A stretch of DNA of 58,257 bases from a virus. Below are positions 47,705-55,305 of this stretch, one piece after another. How positions within the stretch are numbered: position 1 is the stretch's first letter; each line of letters starts with the position of its first letter. The notes beneath the pieces were generated by a model that saw only the letters and a list, made by a program, of their open reading frames with translations, had not been told where the DNA came from and searched no databases. Where the stretch lies: IMG/VR virus record IMGVR_UViG_3300027971_002004, positions 1 through 58,257 of that record. The stretch is one strand, 5' to 3'. Position numbers and translations under genes: made by a program.

Positions 47705-49794
47705 TACCAAATACCTCCACCTGAACGTTTACTTCCTCGTAATAATGCACCTGTTGCATATTCTTTGAGACTGAATTTATTGCTGATATCATTTCTTGTA
47801 ACTATAGGTATACATGTTATTTGCAATTGTATTTTTGTAGGTATATACGTTGCTTCAGAGTTAATCATTGTATTTTGTGTTGTGAAGTTTGGTACTTTGG
47901 GTGCTAACCCATTCATTGCTACCCTTACTACGGGCGGGACAAAACTATTTAATACGGGTTTTTGTTGGGATATATTTACTCCCGGTTGATTAGTTTGACT
48001 GCCTGCTCTAATATAATCTACTTCTGTTGGAGTGGTATATGTAAAATTAGTCACAACCAATGGGTGTGCATCAAAAGTATATGCTCCAAACCCACTCAAG
48101 TAACATAATGGTGGGGGTACTCCGTTATTTGGATTCTTATCCTGCCCATAAAACATTTTAGTAACACTACGAAAAAAATGTATCACCGCTAATAAGTAAT
48201 TTGCTTCAGTTGTATCTTGTGCAGTAAAATCCGCAGTAATAGATACAGTATCTACACTACTTCCCTTATATTGATAAACTTTATAGTTACTATGTATTAA
48301 GTCACTTGCATCATATCCTGCGCTGTATGTAACTGAAATTGCCGGAGTATATGGAAAAATTACTCCATCGGTTGATTGCAGTGGTGCTAATATACCTGCT
48401 TGCCCTGCAGGTACTTTATATAAATAATTAGCACCTGGAGATAGACTTAATCTTGCTCGCCAATCTGGTTTCTGTTGAAAATTAGCACTATCATCTTTTG
48501 TTGCTGTACTACGGGTATCATTTAATGCAGTAGATATACCTTTACCGCCGCCACCAACTGCGGCATCTTGTGCATCTAAATCAGCTTGTGCCTTATTTGC
48601 GGCAACTTGTGCATCTATCCCATCAAACTCATCAGGTACTTTTTGTAGAGTAATAGTTTCTTCTTGTGCTGCCGCTAATCCTAACTGTTGTTCTACTTCT
48701 TCATCAGATAATAGAGGAGGTTCTTGTAATGCGTTTTCATTAGCGGCTATTTGGTCATCTATACCTGCAAATTCTAATGATCCATCTTCTAAATCTTTTT
48801 GTCTTTGTACTTGTTCATCTATACCACTAAACTCATCTCCGTCATTGGTAATGGGAGGTTCTTGTAATGGGTCATAAACTAAATCTTGTGCTTCTGTTCC
48901 AATGTTAGTGTTGGGGTCACTATTTGGATTTATTGGTTGTGGTGTTTGTATTTGTGCCTCTGCACCAATGTTAGTATTAGGATCGCTGGCAAGAGTTATT
49001 GTTTGTTGAGGTTGAGGTGCCGGTGTTTGTGAGTCATTACCAATATTAGTATTAGGATCAGTATTAGGGTCTACAAGTTGTTGCGGTTCTGCATTAGCAT
49101 CTAAGAAGGCAGCATTAGTGGCTGCATTTTGTCCAGTAGCAGGCGTTGTTGCATTTTCAACTGCGGGTACAATAGGGGCGGGTGTGGTAGGGGTAGTAGG
49201 GGCAGGGGTAGCATTTTGCACACGGTTATTCAATGCATTTACTACTAATGCTCCTCCACCTATGACTGCGGCAGCAGTTAATACGTTGGAAATTGTTGAG
49301 TTTGATGTGTTAATAGACGGTGCTGTTGTGCTTGCAGGTGTTGTATTTGTTGGTAATGTGGTTGCGGGTATGGCTGCCGGCTGTACAGCCGGCACTGTCC
49401 CTATACCGGCTTTGGGCAAAGTAGCTGGATTTGCTTTTAATTCTTGTAGACTATTCAACACCCCTTGCTCAATATCAATAAGTTCTTGTCCAGTTATAGT
49501 GGTAGGAGGAGTATATCCAGGTGGAATAAACTGCTTAAGTTTAGATTGTACTTCTCCCGGTAATGATGAAAATGGTACCGGGTAAGTATAAGGTGAGGCT
49601 CCGGAAGTTAATTGTAAACTACCTAATAACTGTTTAGTTGCGTTAATATCTACTGAAGTAGATGTAATTAATTTATCCAAATTTACAATGTTTATTGCAG
49701 TAGTGTTAGGTTGTGTTACACCGTTATTAGCCATAGATACATCTTTTGCGTACTGTATCTTTTGTGCAGGTGTCAGGCTTGAATATGATGGCAT
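47704..49794 (-). CDS. Baseplate-tail tube junction protein (gp48/gp54-like) with repeat linker
   Basis: The C-terminal 250 residues of this 696-residue protein are the recognisable part: DWRARLSLSPGANYLYKVP, IFPYTPAISVTYSAGYDASD, HFFRSVTKMFYGQDKN, PPPLCYLSGFGAYTFDAHPL and TPTEVDYIRAG match T4-like tube-initiator/baseplate proteins gp48/gp54. The N-terminal half is a Pro/Thr/Ala-rich linker with a possible hydrophobic stretch (LTAAAVIGGGALVVNAL). It carries three SDPNTNIG-type repeats (about 243, 270, 293) and three EFxGIDxQ units (about 321, 340, 388). The same EFxG[IV]D unit occurs in the 884-residue protein. The gene starts the long minus-strand structural operon; upstream lies a GATAAATA late-like motif and AAGGA. 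Confidence 0.82.
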   Translation of the reverse strand: MPSYSSLTPAQKIQYAKDVSMANNGVTQPNTTAINIVNLDKLITSTSVDINATKQLLGSLQLTSGASPYTYPVPFSSLPGEVQSKLKQFIPPGYTPPTTITGQELIDIEQGVLNSLQELKANPATLPKAGIGTVPAVQPAAIPATTLPTNTTPASTTAPSINTSNSTISNVLTAAAVIGGGALVVNALNNRVQNATPAPTTPTTPAPIVPAVENATTPATGQNAATNAAFLDANAEPQQLVDPNTDPNTNIGNDSQTPAPQPQQTITLASDPNTNIGAEAQIQTPQPINPNSDPNTNIGTEAQDLVYDPLQEPPITNDGDEFSGIDEQVQRQKDLEDGSLEFAGIDDQIAANENALQEPPLLSDEEVEQQLGLAAAQEETITLQKVPDEFDGIDAQVAANKAQADLDAQDAAVGGGGKGISTALNDTRSTATKDDSANFQQKPDWRARLSLSPGANYLYKVPAGQAGILAPLQSTDGVIFPYTPAISVTYSAGYDASDLIHSNYKVYQYKGSSVDTVSITADFTAQDTTEANYLLAVIHFFRSVTKMFYGQDKNPNNGVPPPLCYLSGFGAYTFDAHPLVVTNFTYTTPTEVDYIRAGSQTNQPGVNISQQKPVLNSFVPPVVRVAMNGLAPKVPNFTTQNTMINSEATYIPTKIQLQITCIPIVTRNDISNKFSLKEYATGALLRGSKRSGGGIW

Positions 49795-49816
49795 AATATG
49801 TTGTTATCCTTACTTA

Positions 49817-49833
49817 TATTTATCTACTAAATA
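49817..49833. promoter_or_regulatory. Divergent late-promoter-like inverted repeat (TATTTA / TAAATA)
   Basis: The sequence TATTTATCTACTAAATA gives AGATAAATA on the minus strand, 23 bases upstream of the structural operon's first ATG, and ACTAAATA on the plus strand toward gp55. The core is the T4 late-type ATAAATA/TAAATA. The two arms are inverted around a five-base spacer, so one site may serve both directions. Confidence 0.45.
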
Positions 49834-49867
49834 AAGTAGTATTTTTACCCTTTCCCTCACAAAATAG

Positions 49868-49896
49868 TTGCTATTCTGCAACAATAATGTTATACT
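49868..49896 (+). promoter_or_regulatory. Sigma70-type promoter of gp55
   Basis: A -35 box TTGCTA (49868-49873), a 17-base spacer and a -10 box TATACT (49891-49896) with an extended TG one base before it are well placed 25 bases ahead of the gp55 ATG. A GGAG ribosome binding site is at 49914-49917. Host polymerase would read this before late proteins exist, which fits gp55 being needed first. Confidence 0.7.
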
Positions 49897-49921
49897 TACA
49901 TCAACATACTAACGGAGAACT

Positions 49922-50827
49922 ATGTCCCTACCCTCACGCAAACCTGTCAACTATTTAAATAATAAAGACATTCTAAAAGAGATTCACGAAAGCAAAAACG
50001 CTTATTGTTACTTTGCAGACCCAAGCTATCATCGCTATGACTTCATTGTAGATATGCCCCAATCTAGTATGGAAGACAGCTTAGAATATGCTTTCAAAGC
50101 AGAAACTATTCAACAAGCTAAAGAAACACGTGCTTTAAGATTAAGTTTAGAACAAGGTAGTAAAGATGCTGTTAGTCCAGATTCAATCAACATAACAGAT
50201 TTAGTATTTCGTGTAATGACTTGGGATCATGTTCCGGTTGCACCAAAACAGCCCCGCAAAACAGTTAAAAAGAAAACAGCAAAGGATATCTTTGATTTTG
50301 AGGAACCAGATCCAGATGAAATCTTTGCTGACCTAGAAGATAATACTACTAAAGCTGAAGTGGATGATATGGTCCATGTTAAAGTTAACTTTCCCCCATT
50401 CCAACATTTTAAAATTGACGCAAATAATACATTTAAATGTGTGGGTAAAAGTCATTGGGACGGTGATTTAGAAACAGGTGTCTTTAATAAAGATCATGGT
50501 AAAATTACAAACAAACTTGCCCGTATGTACATTATGATGTGTGAAAAATACGCAATGAAATATAATTGGCGTGGGTATACGTACAATGATGAGATGCGTA
50601 ATAGTGCTATCCTTCAACTAACATATGTTGGATTACGATTCAATGAAGCTAAAAGTGCAAACCCATTCGCATATTACACAGCCGCTATTACTAATAGTTT
50701 CTGTAGAGTATTGAATACGGAAAAACGTAATCAAAACATACGTGATGATATACTAGAAATCAATGGTCTCAACCCAAGTTGGTCACGACAGGGTATCGGG
50801 TCAAGTTCTACAGTATACGAAGAATAA
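49922..50827 (+). CDS. 55: Late-transcription sigma factor, gp55-like, with long N-terminal extension
   Basis: The C-terminal half of this 301-residue protein (NWRGYTYNDEMRNSAILQLT, KSANPFAYYTAAITNSFCR, VLNTEKRNQNIRDDILE) is the sigma region 2-like core of T4 gp55. That core binds host RNA polymerase and recognises TATAAATA-type late promoters. T4 gp55 has 185 residues. Here about 120 extra residues form an acidic and lysine-rich N-terminus (KPVNYLNNKDILKEIHESKN, KTVKKKTAKDIFDFEEPDPD) of unknown role, perhaps replacing a coactivator contact. The gene has its own sigma70-type promoter and GGAG ribosome binding site. The late-like motifs elsewhere in the window are its expected targets. Confidence 0.9.
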   Translation: MSLPSRKPVNYLNNKDILKEIHESKNAYCYFADPSYHRYDFIVDMPQSSMEDSLEYAFKAETIQQAKETRALRLSLEQGSKDAVSPDSINITDLVFRVMTWDHVPVAPKQPRKTVKKKTAKDIFDFEEPDPDEIFADLEDNTTKAEVDDMVHVKVNFPPFQHFKIDANNTFKCVGKSHWDGDLETGVFNKDHGKITNKLARMYIMMCEKYAMKYNWRGYTYNDEMRNSAILQLTYVGLRFNEAKSANPFAYYTAAITNSFCRVLNTEKRNQNIRDDILEINGLNPSWSRQGIGSSSTVYEE

Positions 50828-50834
50828 TTTAACC

Positions 50835-50860
50835 AAAGCCGTTGCTAATGTAACGGCTTT
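50835..50860 (+). terminator. Hairpin after gp55, possible terminator
   Basis: A perfect nine-base-pair stem AAAGCCGTT/AACGGCTTT with an eight-base loop lies eight bases after the gp55 stop. It is followed by ATTATATAAT rather than a pure T-run, so it is a moderate terminator candidate. Its loop and 3' arm contain the -35 box of the next promoter. Confidence 0.5.
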
Positions 50861-50870
50861 ATTATATAAT
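50842..50870 (+). promoter_or_regulatory. Sigma70-type promoter of gp47/gp46, overlapping the hairpin
   Basis: TTGCTA (50842-50847), 17 bases, then TATAAT (50865-50870), the same -35 hexamer and spacing as the gp55 promoter. A start 6-7 bases downstream would fall on or next to the gp47 ATG at 50877, implying a leaderless or nearly leaderless message. No Shine-Dalgarno sequence is visible there. Confidence 0.6.
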
Positions 50871-50876
50871 AAACGA

Positions 50877-51893
50877 ATGAGTAACCTTTTCAAAAAAGCC
50901 GCTGTTTTTACCGACATTCACTTTGGTCTTAAGTCAAACAGCCTACAACATAACCAAGACTGTGCCGATTTCGTAGATTGGTTCATTACTAAAGCAAAAA
51001 AAGAAAACTGTGAGACATGTTTCTTCTTGGGCGACTATAATCATCATCGTGCAAGTATTAACATTCATACATTACAATTTGGACTACAAGCATTGGAGAA
51101 ACTAAGTGCTAACTTTGATACTGTATATTTTATACCAGGCAATCACGATCTTTATTATCGTGACCGTAGGGACATTCATAGCGTTGAGTGGGCTAAACAT
51201 CTACCAAACGTTAAGATCGTCAACGACTTCTTCAGTCAAGGAGATGTAGTTATTGCTCCATGGCTTGTGCATGATGACTACAAGGAATTACAAAAAATGA
51301 GTGGCAAATATATGTTTGGACATTTTGAATTACCTTATTTTCACATGAATGCTATGGTAGAGATGCCCGATCACGGTGAGATTAACGAAGACCATATGAC
51401 TGGCTTTGAAAAAGTATTCAGTGGTCACTTTCATAAACGTCAAGCACGTAAAAACATTTGGTACATTGGTAACGCTTTCCCACATAACTATGCTGATGCA
51501 GGTGATGACGCCCGGGGCATGATGATATTAGAATGGGGGACTGAGCCAGTATTTCATACATGGCCAAGACAGCCCGTGTTCCGTGTTCACAAACTAAGTG
51601 ATATCTTAGAAAACCCTGAGGGCTTGCTATTGATTGACAGCCATGTTAGAGTACATCTTGACATTGAAATCTCATATGAAGAAGCAAACTTCTTGCGTGA
51701 GACATGGATACCAGAACATAAACTAAGAGAGATGGCATTGATTCCTATGAAAGTAGAAACAAATGAGAACGGTCAAACGGCTGACGGACTAAAGTTCGAA
51801 AGTGTTGACCAAATTATTATTGACCAGATTAACTCAATTGAATCAAATAATTTTGATAAAAAGATTCTTTTGGACATTTATAACAACCTATGA
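50877..51893 (+). CDS. 47: Recombination nuclease subunit gp47 (SbcD/Mre11-like)
   Basis: I use the ATG at 50877 (MSNLFKKAAVFTDIHFG, 338 residues); the longer frame from 50763 begins inside gp55 and runs through the hairpin. Metallophosphoesterase motifs appear in order: D13/H15 in FTDIHFG, FFLGDYNHHR, IPGNHDLYY, FGHFELPYF and FSGHFHKRQ. These coordinate the two metal ions of Mre11-type nucleases. With gp46 it resects DNA ends for recombination-dependent replication. T4 gp47 has 339 residues, an almost exact match. It overlaps gp46 by ATGA. Confidence 0.93.
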   Translation: MSNLFKKAAVFTDIHFGLKSNSLQHNQDCADFVDWFITKAKKENCETCFFLGDYNHHRASINIHTLQFGLQALEKLSANFDTVYFIPGNHDLYYRDRRDIHSVEWAKHLPNVKIVNDFFSQGDVVIAPWLVHDDYKELQKMSGKYMFGHFELPYFHMNAMVEMPDHGEINEDHMTGFEKVFSGHFHKRQARKNIWYIGNAFPHNYADAGDDARGMMILEWGTEPVFHTWPRQPVFRVHKLSDILENPEGLLLIDSHVRVHLDIEISYEEANFLRETWIPEHKLREMALIPMKVETNENGQTADGLKFESVDQIIIDQINSIESNNFDKKILLDIYNNL

Positions 51894-53962
51894 TTACATT
51901 ACAAGACATTACATTACGGAATTTTTTATCTATTGGACAAGTAACACAAGCAGTTGACTTTGACAAGAAAGACTTAACACTTATTCTAGGTGAGAATTTA
52001 GACTTAGGTGGTGATGGTGCTCGTAATGGTACGGGCAAGACTACCTTGATTCAAGGATTATCCTATGCATTGTTTGGTACGCCCATTAATAACATTCGTA
52101 AGGATAATTTAGTTAATCGTACAAATGGTAAGGGTATGATGGTTACATTGACATTCAATGTCAATGGCACAAACTATAAGATTGAGCGTGGTCGTAAACC
52201 AAACATTCTTAAGTTCTATGTAAATGATATTCAAGATAAAGCTTCTGAGGATCAACAAGGTGAGAACAAAGAGACACAAGCGGCAATTGAAAAAGTTATC
52301 AATATGTCAGCCGATATGTTCCGTCACATTGTTGTATTGAATACATATAGCGAACCATTCTTAGCGTTAAAAAATAACGAACAAAAAGATATCATTGAAC
52401 AGTTGATGGGTATTACGTTGCTAAGTGAGAAGGCTGAAATCATTAAAGAGATGATTCGCCGTAGCAAAGATGATATTCAGCAAGAGGAGTTTCGTGTTAA
52501 AGCTATTGAAGAAGCTAACAAGCGTGTCAAGGAACAGATTGACGCATTAAAGCGTAGGCAAACATTGTGGCTAAAGAAGCATGATGATGATTTGACTAGT
52601 TTGGCACTTCAGTATGATGAACTAAGCAAAATCAACATTGAATTAGAGTTACAAGCACATAAAGATTTGAATGTTTGGACAAAACAAAAAGAAGCACAAG
52701 ATACGTACAATGCATTAGTTGCACGTTCTACTGCTTGGCAACAAAAACATGATACTGACGTTTCAATAGCACACAAAGCCTATTTGCTTAAAAATGAATA
52801 TGACATTGAAACTGAACTTAAAATATGGACTGATTTAAAAGAATGGCTTAAGGATGAATCTGAACAAAAGATTATTGCTACCGCAATTGATACCCAAAAT
52901 AAAAATATCACAAAAGAAAAAAAAGCAATCGATAAATTGGTTCGGGAAATAAAAGAACTTGAAGATAACAAGTGTTATGCTTGTGGTCAAGACTTCCATG
53001 ATGACAAACATTTAGAAGTTACATTAGAAAAAACTACATTACTTGAGAATACAAAAGCTGATTTAGCAATTATGGAAGATCATTTAGAGTCTAACCAATC
53101 AGCACTCAAAGATATAGGTACTAAACCTACTCCGTCATATAAAACTGAAGCAGAAGCTATACGTCACAGTGGTGATGTATCTAACTTAAAGAAAGTTTGG
53201 GAAGATAAAAAACAAGAATCTAATCCTTTTAGTGAACAACTAAGTGAGTTGACTCCTATAGTTTTAGGTCCTCAACCTGTTACTCACTATGACACAGAAG
53301 CAGAGGCAATCAAACATTCAAGTGAGGTTGCTAACATTTTAAATCAAATTGATAACAAGTCACAAGAGACTGATCCATATTCAGAGCAAGTTGTTGAAAT
53401 GGAAACACAAGCACTTCAAGCAATTGATTTTGAAGCTATCAATAGATTGACACGTACAATGGAACATCAAAAGTTTTTGTTAGATTTGTTAACTAGCAAA
53501 GATAGCTTTGTTCGTAAGAAAATTATTGACCAAAACTTAAGTTACTTGAACGCAAGATTGACACATTACTTAGATAAGATTGGTCTACCGCATCAAGTTA
53601 TCTTTAAGAATGACTTGCAGGTTGAGATTACAGAATTAGGGCGTGAACTTGACTTTGATAACCTAAGTCGGGGTGAACGCAATAGATTAATTCTTGGTTT
53701 GAGTTTTGCTTTCCGTGATGTTTGGGAATCATTATATAGTCCTATCAATACATTGTTCATTGATGAATTGATTGATAGTGGGCTTGACACAATGGGTGTT
53801 GAGAACAGTCTTGCAATTCTTAAAGATATGTCACGTAGACGACAAAAATCTATTTGGCTTGTGTCACACAGAGAAGAACTAGCAGGTCGTGTACCAAACG
53901 TTCTCAAAGTTGTTAAAGAAAATGGTTTTACCTCATACAATACTGCGGTAGATATAGAATAA
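51890..53962 (+). CDS. 46: Recombination ATPase subunit gp46 (SbcC/Rad50-like)
   Basis: In this 690-residue protein an expanded Walker A (LILGEN, then GARNGTGKTT) lies at about 31-52 and a zinc-hook CYACG at C362/C365. The signature motif LSRGERNRL is at about 591, Walker B TLFIDELIDSG at about 620, and the switch histidine SHREEL at about 657. The coiled-coil arms lie between. A 50-residue segment in the second arm is duplicated in tandem (SYKTEAEAIRHSGDVSNL and HYDTEAEAIKHSSEVANI), at about 53130-53410. T4 gp46 has 560 residues, so the longer arms explain the size. It forms the ATP-dependent nuclease complex with gp47, to which it is translationally coupled (ATGA). Confidence 0.93.
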   Translation: MITLQDITLRNFLSIGQVTQAVDFDKKDLTLILGENLDLGGDGARNGTGKTTLIQGLSYALFGTPINNIRKDNLVNRTNGKGMMVTLTFNVNGTNYKIERGRKPNILKFYVNDIQDKASEDQQGENKETQAAIEKVINMSADMFRHIVVLNTYSEPFLALKNNEQKDIIEQLMGITLLSEKAEIIKEMIRRSKDDIQQEEFRVKAIEEANKRVKEQIDALKRRQTLWLKKHDDDLTSLALQYDELSKINIELELQAHKDLNVWTKQKEAQDTYNALVARSTAWQQKHDTDVSIAHKAYLLKNEYDIETELKIWTDLKEWLKDESEQKIIATAIDTQNKNITKEKKAIDKLVREIKELEDNKCYACGQDFHDDKHLEVTLEKTTLLENTKADLAIMEDHLESNQSALKDIGTKPTPSYKTEAEAIRHSGDVSNLKKVWEDKKQESNPFSEQLSELTPIVLGPQPVTHYDTEAEAIKHSSEVANILNQIDNKSQETDPYSEQVVEMETQALQAIDFEAINRLTRTMEHQKFLLDLLTSKDSFVRKKIIDQNLSYLNARLTHYLDKIGLPHQVIFKNDLQVEITELGRELDFDNLSRGERNRLILGLSFAFRDVWESLYSPINTLFIDELIDSGLDTMGVENSLAILKDMSRRRQKSIWLVSHREELAGRVPNVLKVVKENGFTSYNTAVDIE

Positions 53963-53995
53963 TTTTATACACAGAAACACACGATAAGTAGTAGT

Positions 53996-54562
53996 ATGTC
54001 AAGTCCACAAAAAGCAAAAGGATCAGGTTTTGAGCGAGAAATTGCTAAATATCTTTCAGAGAAGTACGGTGAAAGTTTCATTCGTGCTCCCGGATCCGGT
54101 GCTTATATTGGTGGAAAGAATCAATCAAGAACCCAAGTACTACATGAAGGTCAGATTAGAAGCTTTAAAGGGGACATAGTTCCTGGACAGACTTTTACTA
54201 AGATGAATGTAGAATGTAAGTTTTATGCTGATTTTCCGTTTCATTTATTACTTTCAGGGGAATGTAAAGTGATAGATGCTTGGCTAGAACAACTCATGGA
54301 TGTAGCTGATCCTGACGATTGTAATATTCTTTTTATGAAGTTCAATCGTAAGGGTCGTTATATTGCTGTACAAAGCAAACTAACATGGGTTACTGACAAT
54401 TTCTTGTATTATACAAGTCCTAAATTAGGAGATTGGATAATTATGGAGTTTGACAGTTTCTTCTTAAACAACAGTCAATTATTAAAAGCATATTCAGGCT
54501 CACCAGACACCACGTCAAATCAAACTATTACAAATAACAACATCCTCACAATAGCAACTTAA
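53996..54562 (+). CDS. Hjc-like PD-(D/E)XK nuclease
   Basis: The pattern KGSGFEREIAKYLSEKYG, RAPGSGAYIGG, KGDI (D60) and NVECKFYADF (E73, K75) is that of archaeal Hjc-type Holliday junction resolvases and related PD-(D/E)XK nucleases, with an N-terminal glutamate (E13) and the D-ExK catalytic set. The length, 188 residues, is in the usual range. It follows gp46 by 33 bases on the same strand, so it may cut recombination intermediates, replacing T4 endonuclease VII (gp49). The last 30 residues are polar and repetitive (TSNQTITNNN). Another PD-(D/E)XK role, such as a Vsr- or RecB-like one, cannot be excluded. Confidence 0.75.
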   Translation: MSSPQKAKGSGFEREIAKYLSEKYGESFIRAPGSGAYIGGKNQSRTQVLHEGQIRSFKGDIVPGQTFTKMNVECKFYADFPFHLLLSGECKVIDAWLEQLMDVADPDDCNILFMKFNRKGRYIAVQSKLTWVTDNFLYYTSPKLGDWIIMEFDSFFLNNSQLLKAYSGSPDTTSNQTITNNNILTIAT

Positions 54563-54574
54563 TTAAAATAAAAA

Positions 54575-55075
54575 TGTGTCGTCCTGGTTGCAGGACCTCC
54601 TTGAGTTTGTACAGATTGTGCTGTGCTGACGGATCTGGAGTAAGCGTGTATAGCGATATACACGGAATACCGAGAAGGCAATCGACAAAGCGAACCTTCA
54701 ACAAGTCTATTGATATTTTGTCTTGAATCAATAGAATGTGCGTTGCTGAATGAAACACAAATGTGCGTAAATTCAACTACAATCCCATATACTTTACAGA
54801 GCAACCGGTAGCATTTAATAGCATCAAATAGCTAATTAAATGGGGAATAGATAACACTGGATGACGGTCGTGCAAAACAACCTTTACCATTGGTAGTGCT
54901 GAATAGCACTACCATGGCTTCAAATCGGCAATATAGTCTTTAATAAAAAAGAATTTAAAGATTAGATAACCGTAAACAATAAGAACGAACGAAGTGAGTT
55001 CTTAGATGAACGAAGTTCATCTTTACAAAGAAACAATATAATAACCCGATGTGATAAATGAACAGTTACGGATTT
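54575..55075. ncRNA. Candidate structured non-coding RNA region
   Basis: The 515 bases between the nuclease stop (54562) and the gp51 stop (55078) hold no convincing gene but a dense series of perfect hairpins. These are GTCCTG/CAGGAC (54581-54596), CGTGTATA/TATACACG with GCGA loop (54645-54664), TCTATTGAT/ATCAATAGA (54706-54735) and TGGTAGTGCT/AGCACTACCA with GAAT loop (54891-54914). Further ones are TCTTTAA/TTAAAGA (54937-54961), TAAGAAC/GTTCTTA (54980-55004) and AGATGAAC/GTTCATCT with GAA loop (55004-55022). CCGTAA (54970-54975) can pair with TTACGG (55066-55071) and enclose the last two. A direct repeat AATGTGCGT occurs at 54735 and 54760. The strand is not decided. A tRNA or tmRNA reading does not fit. 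It could be a large phage RNA such as GOLLD, which I cannot test by eye. Confidence 0.45.
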
Positions 55076-55077
55076 GC

Positions 55078-55305
55078 TTAGAAGAATGGCAATTGTGATT
55101 TCTTAGTCACTTCCATATTATTATCAATAATTTTCTTAATTTCTTCTCGCTCATCTGAGGACATGTTTAATATATCTTCATATGTTACACCACCTCTCAT
55201 ATACCAACTCATACTAAGAGCATTTTTCTTAATATTGGTACACTCTTCTTCCATATTATCTATCAGCTTCTTTACACCCTCGTGTTCAAGGTGTAGAAGC
55301 CTCAT
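55078..55305 (-). CDS. 51: Baseplate hub assembly protein, gp51-like
   Basis: The C-terminal pattern of this 75-residue protein, MSWYMRGGVTYEDILNMSSD and then NMEVTKKSQLPFF, matches the small gp51-type baseplate hub assembly proteins of marine T4-like phages. The N-terminus (MRLLHLEHEGVKKLIDNMEE) is a charged helix. It overlaps the gp26-like gene upstream by ATGA, as in related phages where these two are neighbours. T4 gp51 is larger (249 residues), so only the core is retained. It probably acts catalytically in hub assembly and is not necessarily part of the final virion. Confidence 0.75.
   Translation of the reverse strand: MRLLHLEHEGVKKLIDNMEEECTNIKKNALSMSWYMRGGVTYEDILNMSSDEREEIKKIIDNNMEVTKKSQLPFF

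Noticed and set aside
47705-47710. TTG start for gp53 two codons upstream
   Set aside because: The ATG at 47704 overlaps the previous stop and has GGAGG at good spacing.
49118-49585. Plus-strand frame of 155 residues
   Set aside because: It is antisense to the Pro/Thr/Ala-rich linker of the tube-junction gene and has no independent support.
50763-50876. Upstream extension of gp47
   Set aside because: The extra 38 residues are read through the end of gp55 and the hairpin. Homologous Mre11-type proteins begin just before the first metal-binding aspartate, which fits the ATG at 50877.
54546-54804. Two overlapping minus-strand frames of 76 and 81 residues in the convergent gap
   Set aside because: They lie in different frames over the same hairpins, have no ribosome binding site and no protein-like composition. 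One overlaps the nuclease end. The structured-region reading is better supported.
54563-55077. Group I intron, tmRNA or tRNA in the structured gap
   Set aside because: A string resembling the intron P7 end (ATATAGTCT at about 54932) has no upstream GACTA partner that I can find, there is no split gene around it, and no cloverleaf or tag-reading frame was seen. A covariance search would settle it.
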